Below, piece after piece: positions 16,680-26,008 of a stretch of 64,000 nt of DNA (position 1 is its first letter; every line of letters begins with the position of its first letter). The stretch comes from Halobacteriovorax marinus. Its GTDB lineage: Bacteria; Bdellovibrionota; Bacteriovoracia; Bacteriovoracales; Bacteriovoracaceae. The notes under the pieces were generated by a model. It did not search any database and had not been told where the DNA came from. It worked only from the letters and a program-made list of their open reading frames with translations. The translations under genes and the position numbers were made by a program. The stretch is taken from assembly GCA_002163155.1 (NCBI GenBank), contig MAAO01000010.1, positions 28,947 to 92,946 on the forward strand, in the 5' to 3' direction.

Positions 16680-17327
16680 TTAAAATCCACTATCATCTAA
16701 GGCCTCATTGGCCAGTTGATCACATAATTCATTTTGTGGGTGTCCAGCATGTCCTTTGACCCAAAAATATTTAACATTTTTAAAATTTTGTACGACTTCA
16801 TCTAATTCTTGCCAAAGGTCCACGTTTTCGGGGGTTTTCTTATCTGCTTTCTTCCAGCCCCTCTTCTTCCAGCCTTTCATCCACGACTTCAAACCATCCA
16901 CTACATATTTAGAATCACTATAAAGCAACACAGTAGTTTCATCAGCAGAGAATTCTTCGTTTAGGATGGCCTTAAATGCCTCAATAGCACCCATCATTTC
17001 CATTCTATTATTTGTAGTTCTGGTTTCTACTCCAGAGCCTTTAAAAATCACGTCCCCTTCATGATTTTGCCCCACCATTCCCCAAGAGCCAGGTCCAGGA
17101 TTCCCACGGCAGGCTCCATCACTAAAGATGGCCACTTCAGACTTTTCGCTAATTTCTTTAGGGAGAGGGAGATCTCCTCCCAGCGCTTGAGTCGTCACAA
17201 CACTAGATTCCTCTTCAGGCCATGCATTAATCGCCTCTTTTAGATATTTAATAGATTCTAGCGCCTTTTTATCGTCAGGAAATTTTGTTTTGAGTTTATC
17301 AAAGAATGATAAGGTCTTGTTCTTCAT
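16680..17327 (-). CDS. rnhA: ribonuclease HI with N-terminal extension
   Basis: 215 residues from the ATG at 17327, preferred over the GTG at 17336 because AGGTG is six bases before it. The RNase H core covers about residues 65-215: SDGACRGNPGPG, the catalytic Glu in MEMMGAIEAF, YSDSKYVVDG and GHAGHPQNELCD. It cleaves the RNA of RNA-DNA hybrids. The first 60 residues are a helical extension absent from the classic 155-residue enzyme and do not look like a hybrid-binding domain. It is first gene of the unit with the acid phosphatase and FKBP isomerase. Confidence 0.95.
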   Translation of the reverse strand: MKNKTLSFFDKLKTKFPDDKKALESIKYLKEAINAWPEEESSVVTTQALGGDLPLPKEISEKSEVAIFSDGACRGNPGPGSWGMVGQNHEGDVIFKGSGVETRTTNNRMEMMGAIEAFKAILNEEFSADETTVLLYSDSKYVVDGLKSWMKGWKKRGWKKADKKTPENVDLWQELDEVVQNFKNVKYFWVKGHAGHPQNELCDQLANEALDDSGF

Positions 17328-17509
17328 TATATTCACCTAATTTATCAATATTTCATATGTTTAGAATTTTATATTTTACATTCTTTATCGCGCCAAGGAA
17401 AATAAGAAAACAGAGAGACAAGTAACACACAGCAACAGAGTAAAAACTTTAATTTCAAAATGAACTAACGCATGTTAGAAGTCTTTCTTACTAAAAAAAC
17501 GGAGCTCGT

Positions 17510-18034
17510 TTGCAAACGAATTACACACTAAAAGTTTTCAAAGAATACTTTAATTTCGCCTGTGCTCATTTCATGATTTTCAAAGATGGAACTAGAGAGC
17601 CACTTCACGGCCATAATTATAGAGTGAGCGTTAATGGTCATCACAATACGTTAGATGGCGATATGGTTCTAGATTTCTTAGATCTTAAACCTATTGTGAG
17701 AAGTGTATGTGATGAGCTTGATCATAAACTTCTTATTCAAGGGGAAAACCCTCAATTAGAAATGAGCAAGAGTGAGAACCAATGGGAGTTTAAAACTCCA
17801 GATGGATCAAGATTTAGTATTCCAGCAAGTGATGTACTAGTTCTTCCAATAAAGAATACAAGTGTCGAGAGGATTGCAGGTCACCTTGCTAAAGTCATAG
17901 ACCTCGAATTACAAAAGAAATTTAACTTTAGTTTCAATATTCTTGAAGTTGAAGTTGAAGAGTCCAAAGGTCAGTCTGTTATATTTAGACTCATCAAAGA
18001 GGACCAAAAAGAAGACCAAAAGGAAGACATCTAA
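17510..18034 (+). CDS. 6-pyruvoyltetrahydropterin synthase/QueD-family protein
   Basis: 174 residues with a TTG start; GGAG lies five bases upstream at 17501. Zinc histidines are present in ACAHFM and HGHNY, and ELDHKLL and TSVERIAGHL match the family. The catalytic cysteine of QueD, normally four residues before HGH, is replaced (REPLHGH). The enzyme may therefore have a changed reaction rather than make queuosine precursor. The C-terminal tail repeats KEDQKED. Its stop overlaps the start of the M14 gene by one base (TAATG), so the two are co-translated. Confidence 0.8.
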   Translation: MQTNYTLKVFKEYFNFACAHFMIFKDGTREPLHGHNYRVSVNGHHNTLDGDMVLDFLDLKPIVRSVCDELDHKLLIQGENPQLEMSKSENQWEFKTPDGSRFSIPASDVLVLPIKNTSVERIAGHLAKVIDLELQKKFNFSFNILEVEVEESKGQSVIFRLIKEDQKEDQKEDI

Positions 18035-18705
18035 TGAACTTTATCGAACTTCGTCCAGGAACTTCTGTAGAAGGTGACAAAATCGAGGCCTTTAAAACTG
18101 AAACTAAGGCCAAGAAGTATATCTACTTAATGGCGGGTACTCACGGTGATGAAGTCGAAGGCGTCTACGTAGTCAAACAACTCTTTGAATGGTTAAAGGA
18201 ACAAGACGATATTGAACTCAATATGGTTGTTATCCCTATACTTAACCCAGATGGGCTGAGAATTGGTTCTAGAGTGAATGCCAATGGCGTTGATCTCAAC
18301 CGTAATCACGACAGTGGAACATGGAGTCCTACAGCTACCAAGAGTAAGTACAATCCAGGAACGGCTCCTCTTAGTGAGCCAGAAAATCAATACCTTGTAA
18401 GTCTTCTTAAAAAGTTTCCCCCAAGTATTATTCTTAGCTTTCATTCTTGGAAACCAATGCTCAATTACAATGGGGATTGTGCTAAAGTGGCCAACTTTCT
18501 AAACACTTTTAATGGATATGAAGTCTGCGATGATATTAAAGATCATCCAACTCCTGGCTCTCTTGGTGATTTAGCTCCTAAGAAGTTTAACTCTCCTGTT
18601 TTGACCTTTGAATGCCCAGTCCTTAGTGATGATCAAGGCTTAAAAGAGATATGGGCAGAGAATGAGGAAGGCCTTAAAGCGCTCTTTAACTCTGAACTTC
18701 TCTGA
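18034..18705 (+). CDS. M14-family zinc carboxypeptidase
   Basis: 223 residues with no signal peptide. Zinc ligands lie in THGDEVEG (HxxE) and in LSFHSW; the NPDG and GVDLNRNHD motifs bind substrate; the catalytic Glu is in LTFECP. The compact size and motifs resemble MpaA-type murein peptide amidases that trim gamma-D-Glu-diaminopimelate peptides in the cytoplasm. It could recycle own or prey peptidoglycan peptides, which is inference. It is coupled to the pterin-synthase-like gene with no obvious shared pathway. Confidence 0.85.
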   Translation: MNFIELRPGTSVEGDKIEAFKTETKAKKYIYLMAGTHGDEVEGVYVVKQLFEWLKEQDDIELNMVVIPILNPDGLRIGSRVNANGVDLNRNHDSGTWSPTATKSKYNPGTAPLSEPENQYLVSLLKKFPPSIILSFHSWKPMLNYNGDCAKVANFLNTFNGYEVCDDIKDHPTPGSLGDLAPKKFNSPVLTFECPVLSDDQGLKEIWAENEEGLKALFNSELL

Positions 18706-18862
18706 AATAACATCTATTGATCGTAAATGACTAAAGATTGATCAATTCTTACAATTAATCACTATATTCTCCTCATCATTTAAGGCCTTAAGCCTCGATC
18801 CTTAAGGATAACTTCCTATTTATTCACAGCTTGTATAGGTGTCAGAGTGCCGCCACAGGCCT

Positions 18863-18878
18863 TGGCACTAAGGTTGCA
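18863..18878 (+). promoter_or_regulatory. sigma-54 (RpoN) promoter of the surface-protein and giant-protease unit
   Basis: TGGCACTAAGGTTGCA matches TGGCAC-N5-TTGCW exactly. The start of transcription would be about 18889-18891, giving a short leader before the ATG at 18916. A hairpin AGTGCC/GGCACT (18846-18851 with 18864-18869) overlaps the -24 element in DNA and would not be transcribed. Confidence 0.82.
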
Positions 18879-18915
18879 GTAATAACTGAAAAACGACCGA
18901 GGAAGGATGTCAAGT

Positions 18916-19755
18916 ATGAGAAGAATAACTTCTAAAGCATTATTATTATTAAGTTTGTCGCCATTAGTATTAGCGTCAGGATCTAATACAAGTGTACAAA
19001 AAGTAGACACTGGTGCCACTGTGCTTAGTCCCAGTTTGGCACTTTCAACTACTTTAGTGACTAATAATAGAGATATCAATGACGATTCGGACGCCATTTT
19101 TGAAATGGGCCTAGGGGCCAGTATTTCTTTGAGATCTAACACTGGCTACAGTTTTGCTTTTTCATTCTCAGGAAATAAAGACTTAAGAAATGAGAGAAAA
19201 TTTACTGCTGGAAACTACTCACTAGCTCTTTCAAAGTCTCTTGGAAAACCAACTAAGTACATAAGTGTTGGTGGAAAAATAAATGCAACACTTCCTACAA
19301 GTGAAAACTCAACAAAGATAAAACAACTAAAAACTGCAATATCGGCACAAACTCCTATTACCTGGGATGGTGCTCAAGCAAATCTAGAAGGTTTCTCAGT
19401 CACATACATGCCAAAGACTGTTGTTTACTTTCACACATATGAAACAGATTTAAACGGAACTTCAAATACGCAATATAAGTTACAAAACTTTCTTATTTTA
19501 GATTACGGCTTCACAGACAAGTTATCTGGAAGTTTAACAAATATCTATATGAGAAATTTTACTTATGGTGGACATACGACGGATATATTCGCATTTGATC
19601 AATCAATTAGTTACTCAATTTCAAAAAACTTCGGAGCTTCAATAGGTCACTCTATTGGAGGAAACGCTCTTGCTGCCGATGGATATTCGAGCGATGTAAA
19701 GCTCTACGATAAAGAATTGAGTACGTATTACCTGAGTTTAAGTTTCAGAATTTAA
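18916..19755 (+). CDS. exported protein, probable outer-membrane beta-barrel
   Basis: 279 residues from the ATG at 18916, preferred to the ATG at 18907 because AGGAAGG (18900-18906) abuts the earlier one. The signal peptide ends near LVLASG. The mature part has alternating hydrophobic/polar strands with aromatic girdle residues (YSFAFSFSG, YYLSLSFRI) and ends in a C-terminal aromatic-rich strand, as outer-membrane barrels do. The family is not recognised. It lies 62 bases ahead of the giant protease and probably shares its sigma-54 promoter. Confidence 0.75.
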   Translation: MRRITSKALLLLSLSPLVLASGSNTSVQKVDTGATVLSPSLALSTTLVTNNRDINDDSDAIFEMGLGASISLRSNTGYSFAFSFSGNKDLRNERKFTAGNYSLALSKSLGKPTKYISVGGKINATLPTSENSTKIKQLKTAISAQTPITWDGAQANLEGFSVTYMPKTVVYFHTYETDLNGTSNTQYKLQNFLILDYGFTDKLSGSLTNIYMRNFTYGGHTTDIFAFDQSISYSISKNFGASIGHSIGGNALAADGYSSDVKLYDKELSTYYLSLSFRI

Positions 19756-19817
19756 AGAAGAAAAAATATAAAGAAAATAAAATTTTATAGGCTTATTTAG
19801 ACATTGGAGAAAAGAAC

Positions 19818-22800
19818 ATGGCAAACAAAAAGAATCTCATGATTAACTTAGCATTGGTAGCGCTTATAGCAGCGTCTTGTGCAAAGAAATTACCAGATGA
19901 GCACAGCGACGCTGTTAAGGATAATACTTATCCAAAAGAGCTCTTCTCGCAATCTGTTGTTGTAACAGTTGACGGTGATCAATCAAACATTCTAGCTGTT
20001 GAAGCTGAAGAGGCCATTAGTGGTATCTGGGCCTTGAATAGTAAAAAGGTTAGAAAAGTTGTCAGTGTTGAAGGAAATGAACTACTAGCAAGATTTGTAA
20101 AAGATTTGGAACTAGAAAGTACAACTCCTGGACAGAAAATTAAAATTAATTTCAAATTAACAAAGAATAATGTCATTGGATTTGTTGATGAAGAAAATAT
20201 TTCAACTGTAAGTGAGCACTCAAGAAGACTTTTAGAAAAAGGTAGAGGTGTTCCAGTATTTCAATTCGGTGGAGTAAGCTGGGGTATTTTAGAAAGACAA
20301 CTCAATAGTAATGATGAGGCAACAAGGCACATTGATTTTGATGAAACAGAAGATAGAAAGAGTGCAACTCATATAAAAGTTTCTACAAAATCTGGAAACT
20401 TTGAGTATGGTGGACTACGTACTACTGATTTAGTTAGTAAGAACGATATCTTTCTCATTAATCAACTAAATGCAAAATATTTTTCTCTTGATCAAGTTAA
20501 AGCGCTCTCTCCAAAGCACGATGTACTTAATGAAGAAAATAGCTCTATTGCAAATGCCAATATTTTAAAAGCCTATTTAACTACTGATAATATTTACTTT
20601 CACACAGTTGTGAATAAAGAAACTCTATCAGTAGAAGAAAGAAAGAAATTAAATCAAGGAATCTATAAGAATGTTTTAAAGAGATGTTCTAAAGAAGATA
20701 AGCAAAAATTTGCTTTTAGCGCAAAATTAAAAGATTGTGTTACAAAAGCTATATATAAGAAATCTCTTACTCTTAAGACTCAAAAAAGAGATGAAGATGA
20801 AATCAATAGTGGTGAATACTTAGCGACAGTTACGCTTGAAGATTCAAAAGATGGAGCTAAAACTCTACTTGCTGAAATTGATCACACGAATCAACTAGAA
20901 GCTTTTACTAGTACTAATGTATCTGAAATTCATAAAGATTTTGACGGAAAAACTCTCCTAAAAGTTGGACTTCTCGCAGGCAAGGAATTCTTTTACAGAA
21001 AAGTTCTTATCGATGCTCCTAACACTTTTGAAGTGACTTTCTCAGGAACAGCAACGGATGTTGTAATCGTTAAAATGGGATTTGAAGAAGGCGAAGTTTC
21101 ACTTAAGAGATCAAGAAACATTCTTGGTAAAGACGGAGAAACAAATGCTGAAGAAGAATCACTATTAACTTTCCCAGCAAAATACTACAAACTAGTTAAA
21201 GAAATTGATGGTAGAACACTCTTAACTCCAAAGTATATTGAAGTTAAGCACAATGAGCCTGGTGCAGTTGCTGCGGTAGACTTTTCACAAAATGGTCTTA
21301 CAAACGACCTATATTCTATATTAGATAGTTACTACAAAGCCTGTTTTAACGGAACAACTGAAACTAAGATTACTGATGTTTTCAACGGAAACAGAGACGG
21401 AAAGTACATGCTTAACCTCACGGTTAATACTAAAAGAGGTATTAACCAAAGAATGTGTGGAAGTGACTCAGAAGCAGGTGATCACAGAAACATGAAATTC
21501 AAAGAAAGAATTTCACTAATGGAATATAAGAAAGGTGAAGAAACAACAGATTTAAATATTCCTTTTGATGTTCAAAAGAAACTTGGATTTGGATTCTTTA
21601 CTGACAGAAAACTACAAAAGATTGGATTCAACCAAGATACAGGATCGGAAAAATCAAACGTTTACCTACCTTCGAGATTTGATATCAAAGGATGTAAGCA
21701 AATAACTTATGTAATGGCCGGAATTCCTCTAGAAAATGGAGACAAGAATAATGGTACAACAGATTTAAGAAAGAGACTTATCTCTTCTTCTAATAAAGTT
21801 ATCAACGATCTTAACAAAGGATTTAAAAAGGCACTAGCTGGAACACCACTTGATAGAAGTAAGTGTTCAAATACAGGAAAGTACCTACCAGTTTTAAAAC
21901 TAGCCATTGAAAAAGATGCAAGTATCGCTGGTACTACTCTTCAAATGTGTAGAGACTACGAAACTAAAGGTAAAACAGCTAATTGTAAGAAGTTAGTTCT
22001 CCCAGTTGTTGAAAAAAGAGAAATGGGTGACCTTGATAGAAATTATATCTACTACATGCAAAAGTCGACTTCATACCCAATCCTAGGACTTGGTGGAGCT
22101 CACAACAATCCACAAAACGGTGATGTTGTTTCTGCTTCTGTATACCAATATGGTGGAAACATGAAGAATTCAATCGATTGGATGATTGATTCTTATAAAG
22201 CACACATGAAATGGGCAAAGTTAACTGAACCTACTAAAGCGCTTATTAAAGCAGCTGAAGCAGACGCTACAGAAACTGAATCAGTAGAGACAGAAGGTAG
22301 TACAGCATCAGCTAATGAAGATAAAGTAAACGAAGCACAAAGAAATGCAGCAGCGAGAATGAAAGATATTCGTTCAAAGAAACTGCTAACTTCTTTTACA
22401 AATACCATCTCTATAAAGGATAGACTTCTTTTAGACTTTAAAGACAGAATGGTAGAAGCTGGCGGTCAAAAGAAAATCACTGAAGAATTCGAAACTTTAT
22501 TAACTGCTAAGAAGTTATTTAAAGAAGCAATGCTTTACCAAGAACTACTAGAGAACGCGAGTAGCCCTGAGAAGATTGAAAGCATTATTTTAAAGCATAA
22601 GAACCCTACTGCTTTTAAGAAAAGAGAATTTCTTGAAAACATTCAGTGGAAACAAGATGGTGATAAGAAAGTTAAGAGAAATATTTGTCTTAAGTCAAAA
22701 GACACAGCTCTTATCTCGAGCATCATAACTAAGCTTCACAAAGGTTATAACATTGTAGAAATTAGTAAATCTAAGCACGGTATGAACAAGATTCTTATCG

Positions 22801-25328
22801 ATACTTGGAGACCTACTCTTGCTCACGAAATTGGTCACAACATTGGACTTAGACACAACTTCATCGCTTCATACGATAAGTACAACCATAAGTTTGATGA
22901 AAAAGATTCATCTAAGAGAAACTACTCTTCAGTTATGGATTACATGATTGACGATCACATCACTTACGATGGACTAGGGCCATATGATGTTCATGCAATT
23001 AGAGCAGGATACACAGGACTTCTAGAGCTTAACCCAACAAGTCCTGCAGCAGATTTTGCTAAGACAGAAATTGAAGGTAAGAAGTTCATCCACGTAAATA
23101 CTGTTAAAGCATTACTTGGACTAGATGTTTGGATTAACATTGATGATGAAAAAGTTAAAGAAATTGGACTTAAGAAGTATGCATTCTGTTCAGATATGGA
23201 AGCTTACTACGGATTAACTCCAACTTGTCAAAGACACGACTGGGGAACATCTCCGGAAGAGATTGTTGATTATACAATCACTTCAACTGAAGCAATTTAC
23301 TCAGAGGCAAACTTAGTTGGCGATTCAAAATCTTTCTCAGCAAGTAGACAAGGAAGAATTTTCTCTAACTACTCAAGACTAAGATCATTCAATGAGGAAT
23401 TTCTTTATAAGAGATTTAAAGAAGCTCCACTATTCTTTGACTATAGTATGTTAAGAGAAGAAGACCTTTCAAAGTTTGATATTGAAACTCGTAAGTTTAT
23501 CGAAGAAGACAGAAGTTATATCGCTGCCATCTTTAAGACTTTCGATTACCTAGAGTCTAAAGTTAGACAACCAGGACTTAGTGCTAACGTTAAGGATAAG
23601 TCATCACTTAGAAGATATGTTCCTCTAACAACAAAAGAGACGATTACTGAAACAAATGAAGAAGGTGTTGAAGTTACAAACGAATACAATGTAACAAGAC
23701 TTATCCAAACAAAGTCGATTGAAACAATCTCTTTAGATGGACTCGGTCAAAGAAATAAAGTTAAAGGTGTTGATATTGAAAGAATCATCGCTTTAATCTT
23801 CTTAACACAAAAGGAAGGGGTTACTCAAAAGCACCAGATCAATAGCTTAGACTTCCCTTACTACCTGTTAAGTGATGATCTTGCAGCTAGAATTGAAAAA
23901 CTTGAAGCTGAGCTTCTTCTAGGTGAATTAACTCCAGCAACTATGATTGATGGAAAAATGGTAGAACTTGAAGCACCATTTACAACGAGAATTACTGACT
24001 TCTTACAAACTTACTCTGCAATAACAAGTACTATGTACCTTGATGTTGAAGACTTAGATAGTGAGACTAACATTGGTAGAAAGTTTAGAATTCTATCTGA
24101 AAGATCAAGTGAAGCTCCGAGTGATGTAGCTTTCCAAGAAGCGAAGGGCGATAAGTTCTTCTACCCTTCTGCTGAAGATGCAACAGTAGCAATCCAAATG
24201 ATTGAAAAAGCAAACGAACTTAACGCTTTAATTAAGAATGGTGTTTCAAAGAGTATCGAAGAAATTGTAAAACTTGAAAAAGATCAAGGTGAAGAAACTT
24301 TATTTGCAACTGATGATACAGCTCTTATAAAGAATATCAACGGACAAATCGTTGGTAACCCTGGACTTGTACAAATTTACAACCTTTCAAAGGCCGATCA
24401 ATTAAAGCAGATCGCAGAAGTTAAAGCGAGTATCTTAAAGTTAATTGGTGTTGAAGCTCCTGTAGAAGTAGAAACTGAAACTCCGGTAGAAGTAACAGAA
24501 GCTCCAGCAGATGCAACAGAAACTCCTACAGAGGAAACAGAAACTCCAGTTGAAGTAACTGTTGTCGAAGCTGAAGAAGAAACTGAACCAGTAGAAGCTG
24601 AAGAAGAAGTTGAATTAACTGAAGAGCAAGAAGCTGTTGCACTTGAAGAAGCGCTTGGGCAGTACAACCTCTTTACAATCATCGCTGTTAACAAAGAACT
24701 AGTTAGTAAAGTAGAACTTGATGCTGTTAAGACAGAACTTGTTACTCCATATATTGAAGTACAAAAAGAAGTTTTCAACTACAACATGAAGAAGCAAGGA
24801 ATCACGACTTTAGAACAATTAGCACCTGGACAACCTCCAGTAGAAGTTCCACTAAACATGGAAACAATCAACTCTACGATTGGACTTGCTAAACAAGTGG
24901 CCGACGTTTCAAAACAAGTACTTGAAGTTAACTTACCTCTACCATTCCTAGGGGAAACACAAGCAACGATGAATGCTGAAATAGCAATACTTGTAAAAAG
25001 AGAATGTATCGAAGGCTGTAAAACAGAAGAAGAGAAAGAAATTGCAACTAACAATGCATTAATGCAAAGAAGATTAATTGCTTTTGAGAAATTGAAAGGT
25101 TATTTAACTACTATTGCCAAGTCATCACCAATCAAAGCGATTATCATTGACTCAGCAGATACAGATGTAGAAGTGACTCAACCATTCATGAAAGCTTTCT
25201 TAGGATTTACAACACCTAGCGAGAAGTTAAGTGTATCTCCAGGAATAAATATTACAACAGTAAGAAATGATACTGTTAATAATATCAAATTCCTTGAGAG
25301 ACTATACTTCATGTCTAACAACAAATAA
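19818..25328 (+). CDS. giant lipoprotein zinc metalloprotease
   Basis: 1836 residues. The lipobox IAASC puts the lipidated Cys near residue 21. The active site HEIGHNIGLRHNF begins at His1003, a HExxHxxGxxH site like the zinc-dependent proteases with DUF5117/DUF4953-type flanks; SVMDYM downstream is a plausible Met-turn. Around residues 1550-1610 is a low-complexity Glu/Thr/Pro/Val segment (repeats of ETPVEVT), likely a flexible linker. The N-terminal 900 residues are unassigned. It is probably anchored at the cell surface to degrade host or prey protein. GGAGA precedes the ATG. Confidence 0.88.
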   Translation: MANKKNLMINLALVALIAASCAKKLPDEHSDAVKDNTYPKELFSQSVVVTVDGDQSNILAVEAEEAISGIWALNSKKVRKVVSVEGNELLARFVKDLELESTTPGQKIKINFKLTKNNVIGFVDEENISTVSEHSRRLLEKGRGVPVFQFGGVSWGILERQLNSNDEATRHIDFDETEDRKSATHIKVSTKSGNFEYGGLRTTDLVSKNDIFLINQLNAKYFSLDQVKALSPKHDVLNEENSSIANANILKAYLTTDNIYFHTVVNKETLSVEERKKLNQGIYKNVLKRCSKEDKQKFAFSAKLKDCVTKAIYKKSLTLKTQKRDEDEINSGEYLATVTLEDSKDGAKTLLAEIDHTNQLEAFTSTNVSEIHKDFDGKTLLKVGLLAGKEFFYRKVLIDAPNTFEVTFSGTATDVVIVKMGFEEGEVSLKRSRNILGKDGETNAEEESLLTFPAKYYKLVKEIDGRTLLTPKYIEVKHNEPGAVAAVDFSQNGLTNDLYSILDSYYKACFNGTTETKITDVFNGNRDGKYMLNLTVNTKRGINQRMCGSDSEAGDHRNMKFKERISLMEYKKGEETTDLNIPFDVQKKLGFGFFTDRKLQKIGFNQDTGSEKSNVYLPSRFDIKGCKQITYVMAGIPLENGDKNNGTTDLRKRLISSSNKVINDLNKGFKKALAGTPLDRSKCSNTGKYLPVLKLAIEKDASIAGTTLQMCRDYETKGKTANCKKLVLPVVEKREMGDLDRNYIYYMQKSTSYPILGLGGAHNNPQNGDVVSASVYQYGGNMKNSIDWMIDSYKAHMKWAKLTEPTKALIKAAEADATETESVETEGSTASANEDKVNEAQRNAAARMKDIRSKKLLTSFTNTISIKDRLLLDFKDRMVEAGGQKKITEEFETLLTAKKLFKEAMLYQELLENASSPEKIESIILKHKNPTAFKKREFLENIQWKQDGDKKVKRNICLKSKDTALISSIITKLHKGYNIVEISKSKHGMNKILIDTWRPTLAHEIGHNIGLRHNFIASYDKYNHKFDEKDSSKRNYSSVMDYMIDDHITYDGLGPYDVHAIRAGYTGLLELNPTSPAADFAKTEIEGKKFIHVNTVKALLGLDVWINIDDEKVKEIGLKKYAFCSDMEAYYGLTPTCQRHDWGTSPEEIVDYTITSTEAIYSEANLVGDSKSFSASRQGRIFSNYSRLRSFNEEFLYKRFKEAPLFFDYSMLREEDLSKFDIETRKFIEEDRSYIAAIFKTFDYLESKVRQPGLSANVKDKSSLRRYVPLTTKETITETNEEGVEVTNEYNVTRLIQTKSIETISLDGLGQRNKVKGVDIERIIALIFLTQKEGVTQKHQINSLDFPYYLLSDDLAARIEKLEAELLLGELTPATMIDGKMVELEAPFTTRITDFLQTYSAITSTMYLDVEDLDSETNIGRKFRILSERSSEAPSDVAFQEAKGDKFFYPSAEDATVAIQMIEKANELNALIKNGVSKSIEEIVKLEKDQGEETLFATDDTALIKNINGQIVGNPGLVQIYNLSKADQLKQIAEVKASILKLIGVEAPVEVETETPVEVTEAPADATETPTEETETPVEVTVVEAEEETEPVEAEEEVELTEEQEAVALEEALGQYNLFTIIAVNKELVSKVELDAVKTELVTPYIEVQKEVFNYNMKKQGITTLEQLAPGQPPVEVPLNMETINSTIGLAKQVADVSKQVLEVNLPLPFLGETQATMNAEIAILVKRECIEGCKTEEEKEIATNNALMQRRLIAFEKLKGYLTTIAKSSPIKAIIIDSADTDVEVTQPFMKAFLGFTTPSEKLSVSPGINITTVRNDTVNNIKFLERLYFMSNNK
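24460..24645 (+). repeat. Glu/Pro/Thr/Val low-complexity coding repeat
   Basis: Within the giant protease, degenerate units such as TETPVEV and ETPTEE recur, encoded by GAA-ACT-CC-type repeats. It is a likely linker and a possible site of length change between strains. Confidence 0.7.
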
Positions 25329-25352
25329 GACAAAATAAGTTGTATATAATCA

Positions 25353-25381
25353 AAGGCCCACAATAGTGGGTCTTTTTTTTT
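25353..25381 (+). terminator. rho-independent terminator of the giant protease gene
   Basis: CCCAC-AATA-GTGGG (25357-25370), extended by AAGG/TCTT pairs, is followed by a run of T. It lies about 25 bases after the stop. Confidence 0.93.
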
Positions 25382-25562
25382 GCCTAGTTTAATTGCCATT
25401 AAACAGCATGAAAAAAGACTCTTCAAGAGCACTACAATCGCACAACTATCTAATTTCACATCCATTTTTAATTTCTTCATATTTCCCCCAACATTGAATG
25501 TTAATATGTTTCATCTTTGATCCGAATAGGTCATAGATTTATTTCAAACGTTAGGAGCGATT

Positions 25563-25937
25563 ATGAGCGGCAAAAATTTTGATAATTCCTTTTTAAAAAA
25601 GCAAAAGGAAGCTCTCTTGCATCTTAAAACTAGTATCTTAAATCATATGAGAACCCATTCTATAGATGATTTACAACCAGATAGAGATGAAGTCGTTGAA
25701 GAGGTGGATCAGAGCCAAATTTCAATGTCACAGCAAATGAGCATGGAGTTAAGAGAGCGTGAACTCAAACGTCTACATGAGGTAGAAGAAGCCTTATATA
25801 GGATAGATGAAGGCATCTATGGCCTCTGTGAAGAGTCTGGAGAGCCTATTGGTAAGAAGAGACTGGAAAAACTTCCATGGGTTAGACTCTCAATTGAAGC
25901 GCAAGAAGAAGAAGAAAGACACTTAAGAGCAGCTTGA
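25563..25937 (+). CDS. DksA/TraR-family protein with a degenerate zinc finger
   Basis: 124 residues. The N-terminal 80 residues are a coiled coil. The C-terminal part has the family signature IDEGIYGLCEESGEPI followed by KRLEKLPWVRLSIEAQE. Only one of the four zinc cysteines remains, and the DxxDxA coil-tip motif is only partly kept. Family members bind the RNA polymerase secondary channel and modulate rRNA and amino-acid promoters with ppGpp. Some natural DksA forms work without zinc. AGGAG precedes the ATG. It is a single gene. Confidence 0.88.
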   Translation: MSGKNFDNSFLKKQKEALLHLKTSILNHMRTHSIDDLQPDRDEVVEEVDQSQISMSQQMSMELRERELKRLHEVEEALYRIDEGIYGLCEESGEPIGKKRLEKLPWVRLSIEAQEEEERHLRAA

Positions 25938-25955
25938 AATATAAATTTTTGAGAC

Positions 25956-25987
25956 AAAAAAGCCTCGAATATTTCGAGGCCTTTTTT
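25956..25987. terminator. bidirectional rho-independent terminator
   Basis: GCCTCGA-ATATT-TCGAGGC (25962-25980) is flanked by six A before and six T after. It serves both the DksA-like gene and the convergent ferredoxin gene. Confidence 0.92.
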
Positions 25988-26008
25988 ATGTAACAATATT
26001 TTTTATAA

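Noticed and set aside
18781..18910. Possible riboswitch before the surface-protein gene, from a GC-rich hairpin AGTGCC/GGCACT.
   Set aside because: The paired bases coincide with the -24 element of a sigma-54 promoter, so most of the hairpin lies upstream of the transcript start. No known riboswitch consensus fits.
24398..24778. Long Ser/Thr-rich open frame on the minus strand.
   Set aside because: It is the antisense shadow of the Glu/Thr/Pro repeat of the giant protease; no ribosome-binding site or signal supports it.
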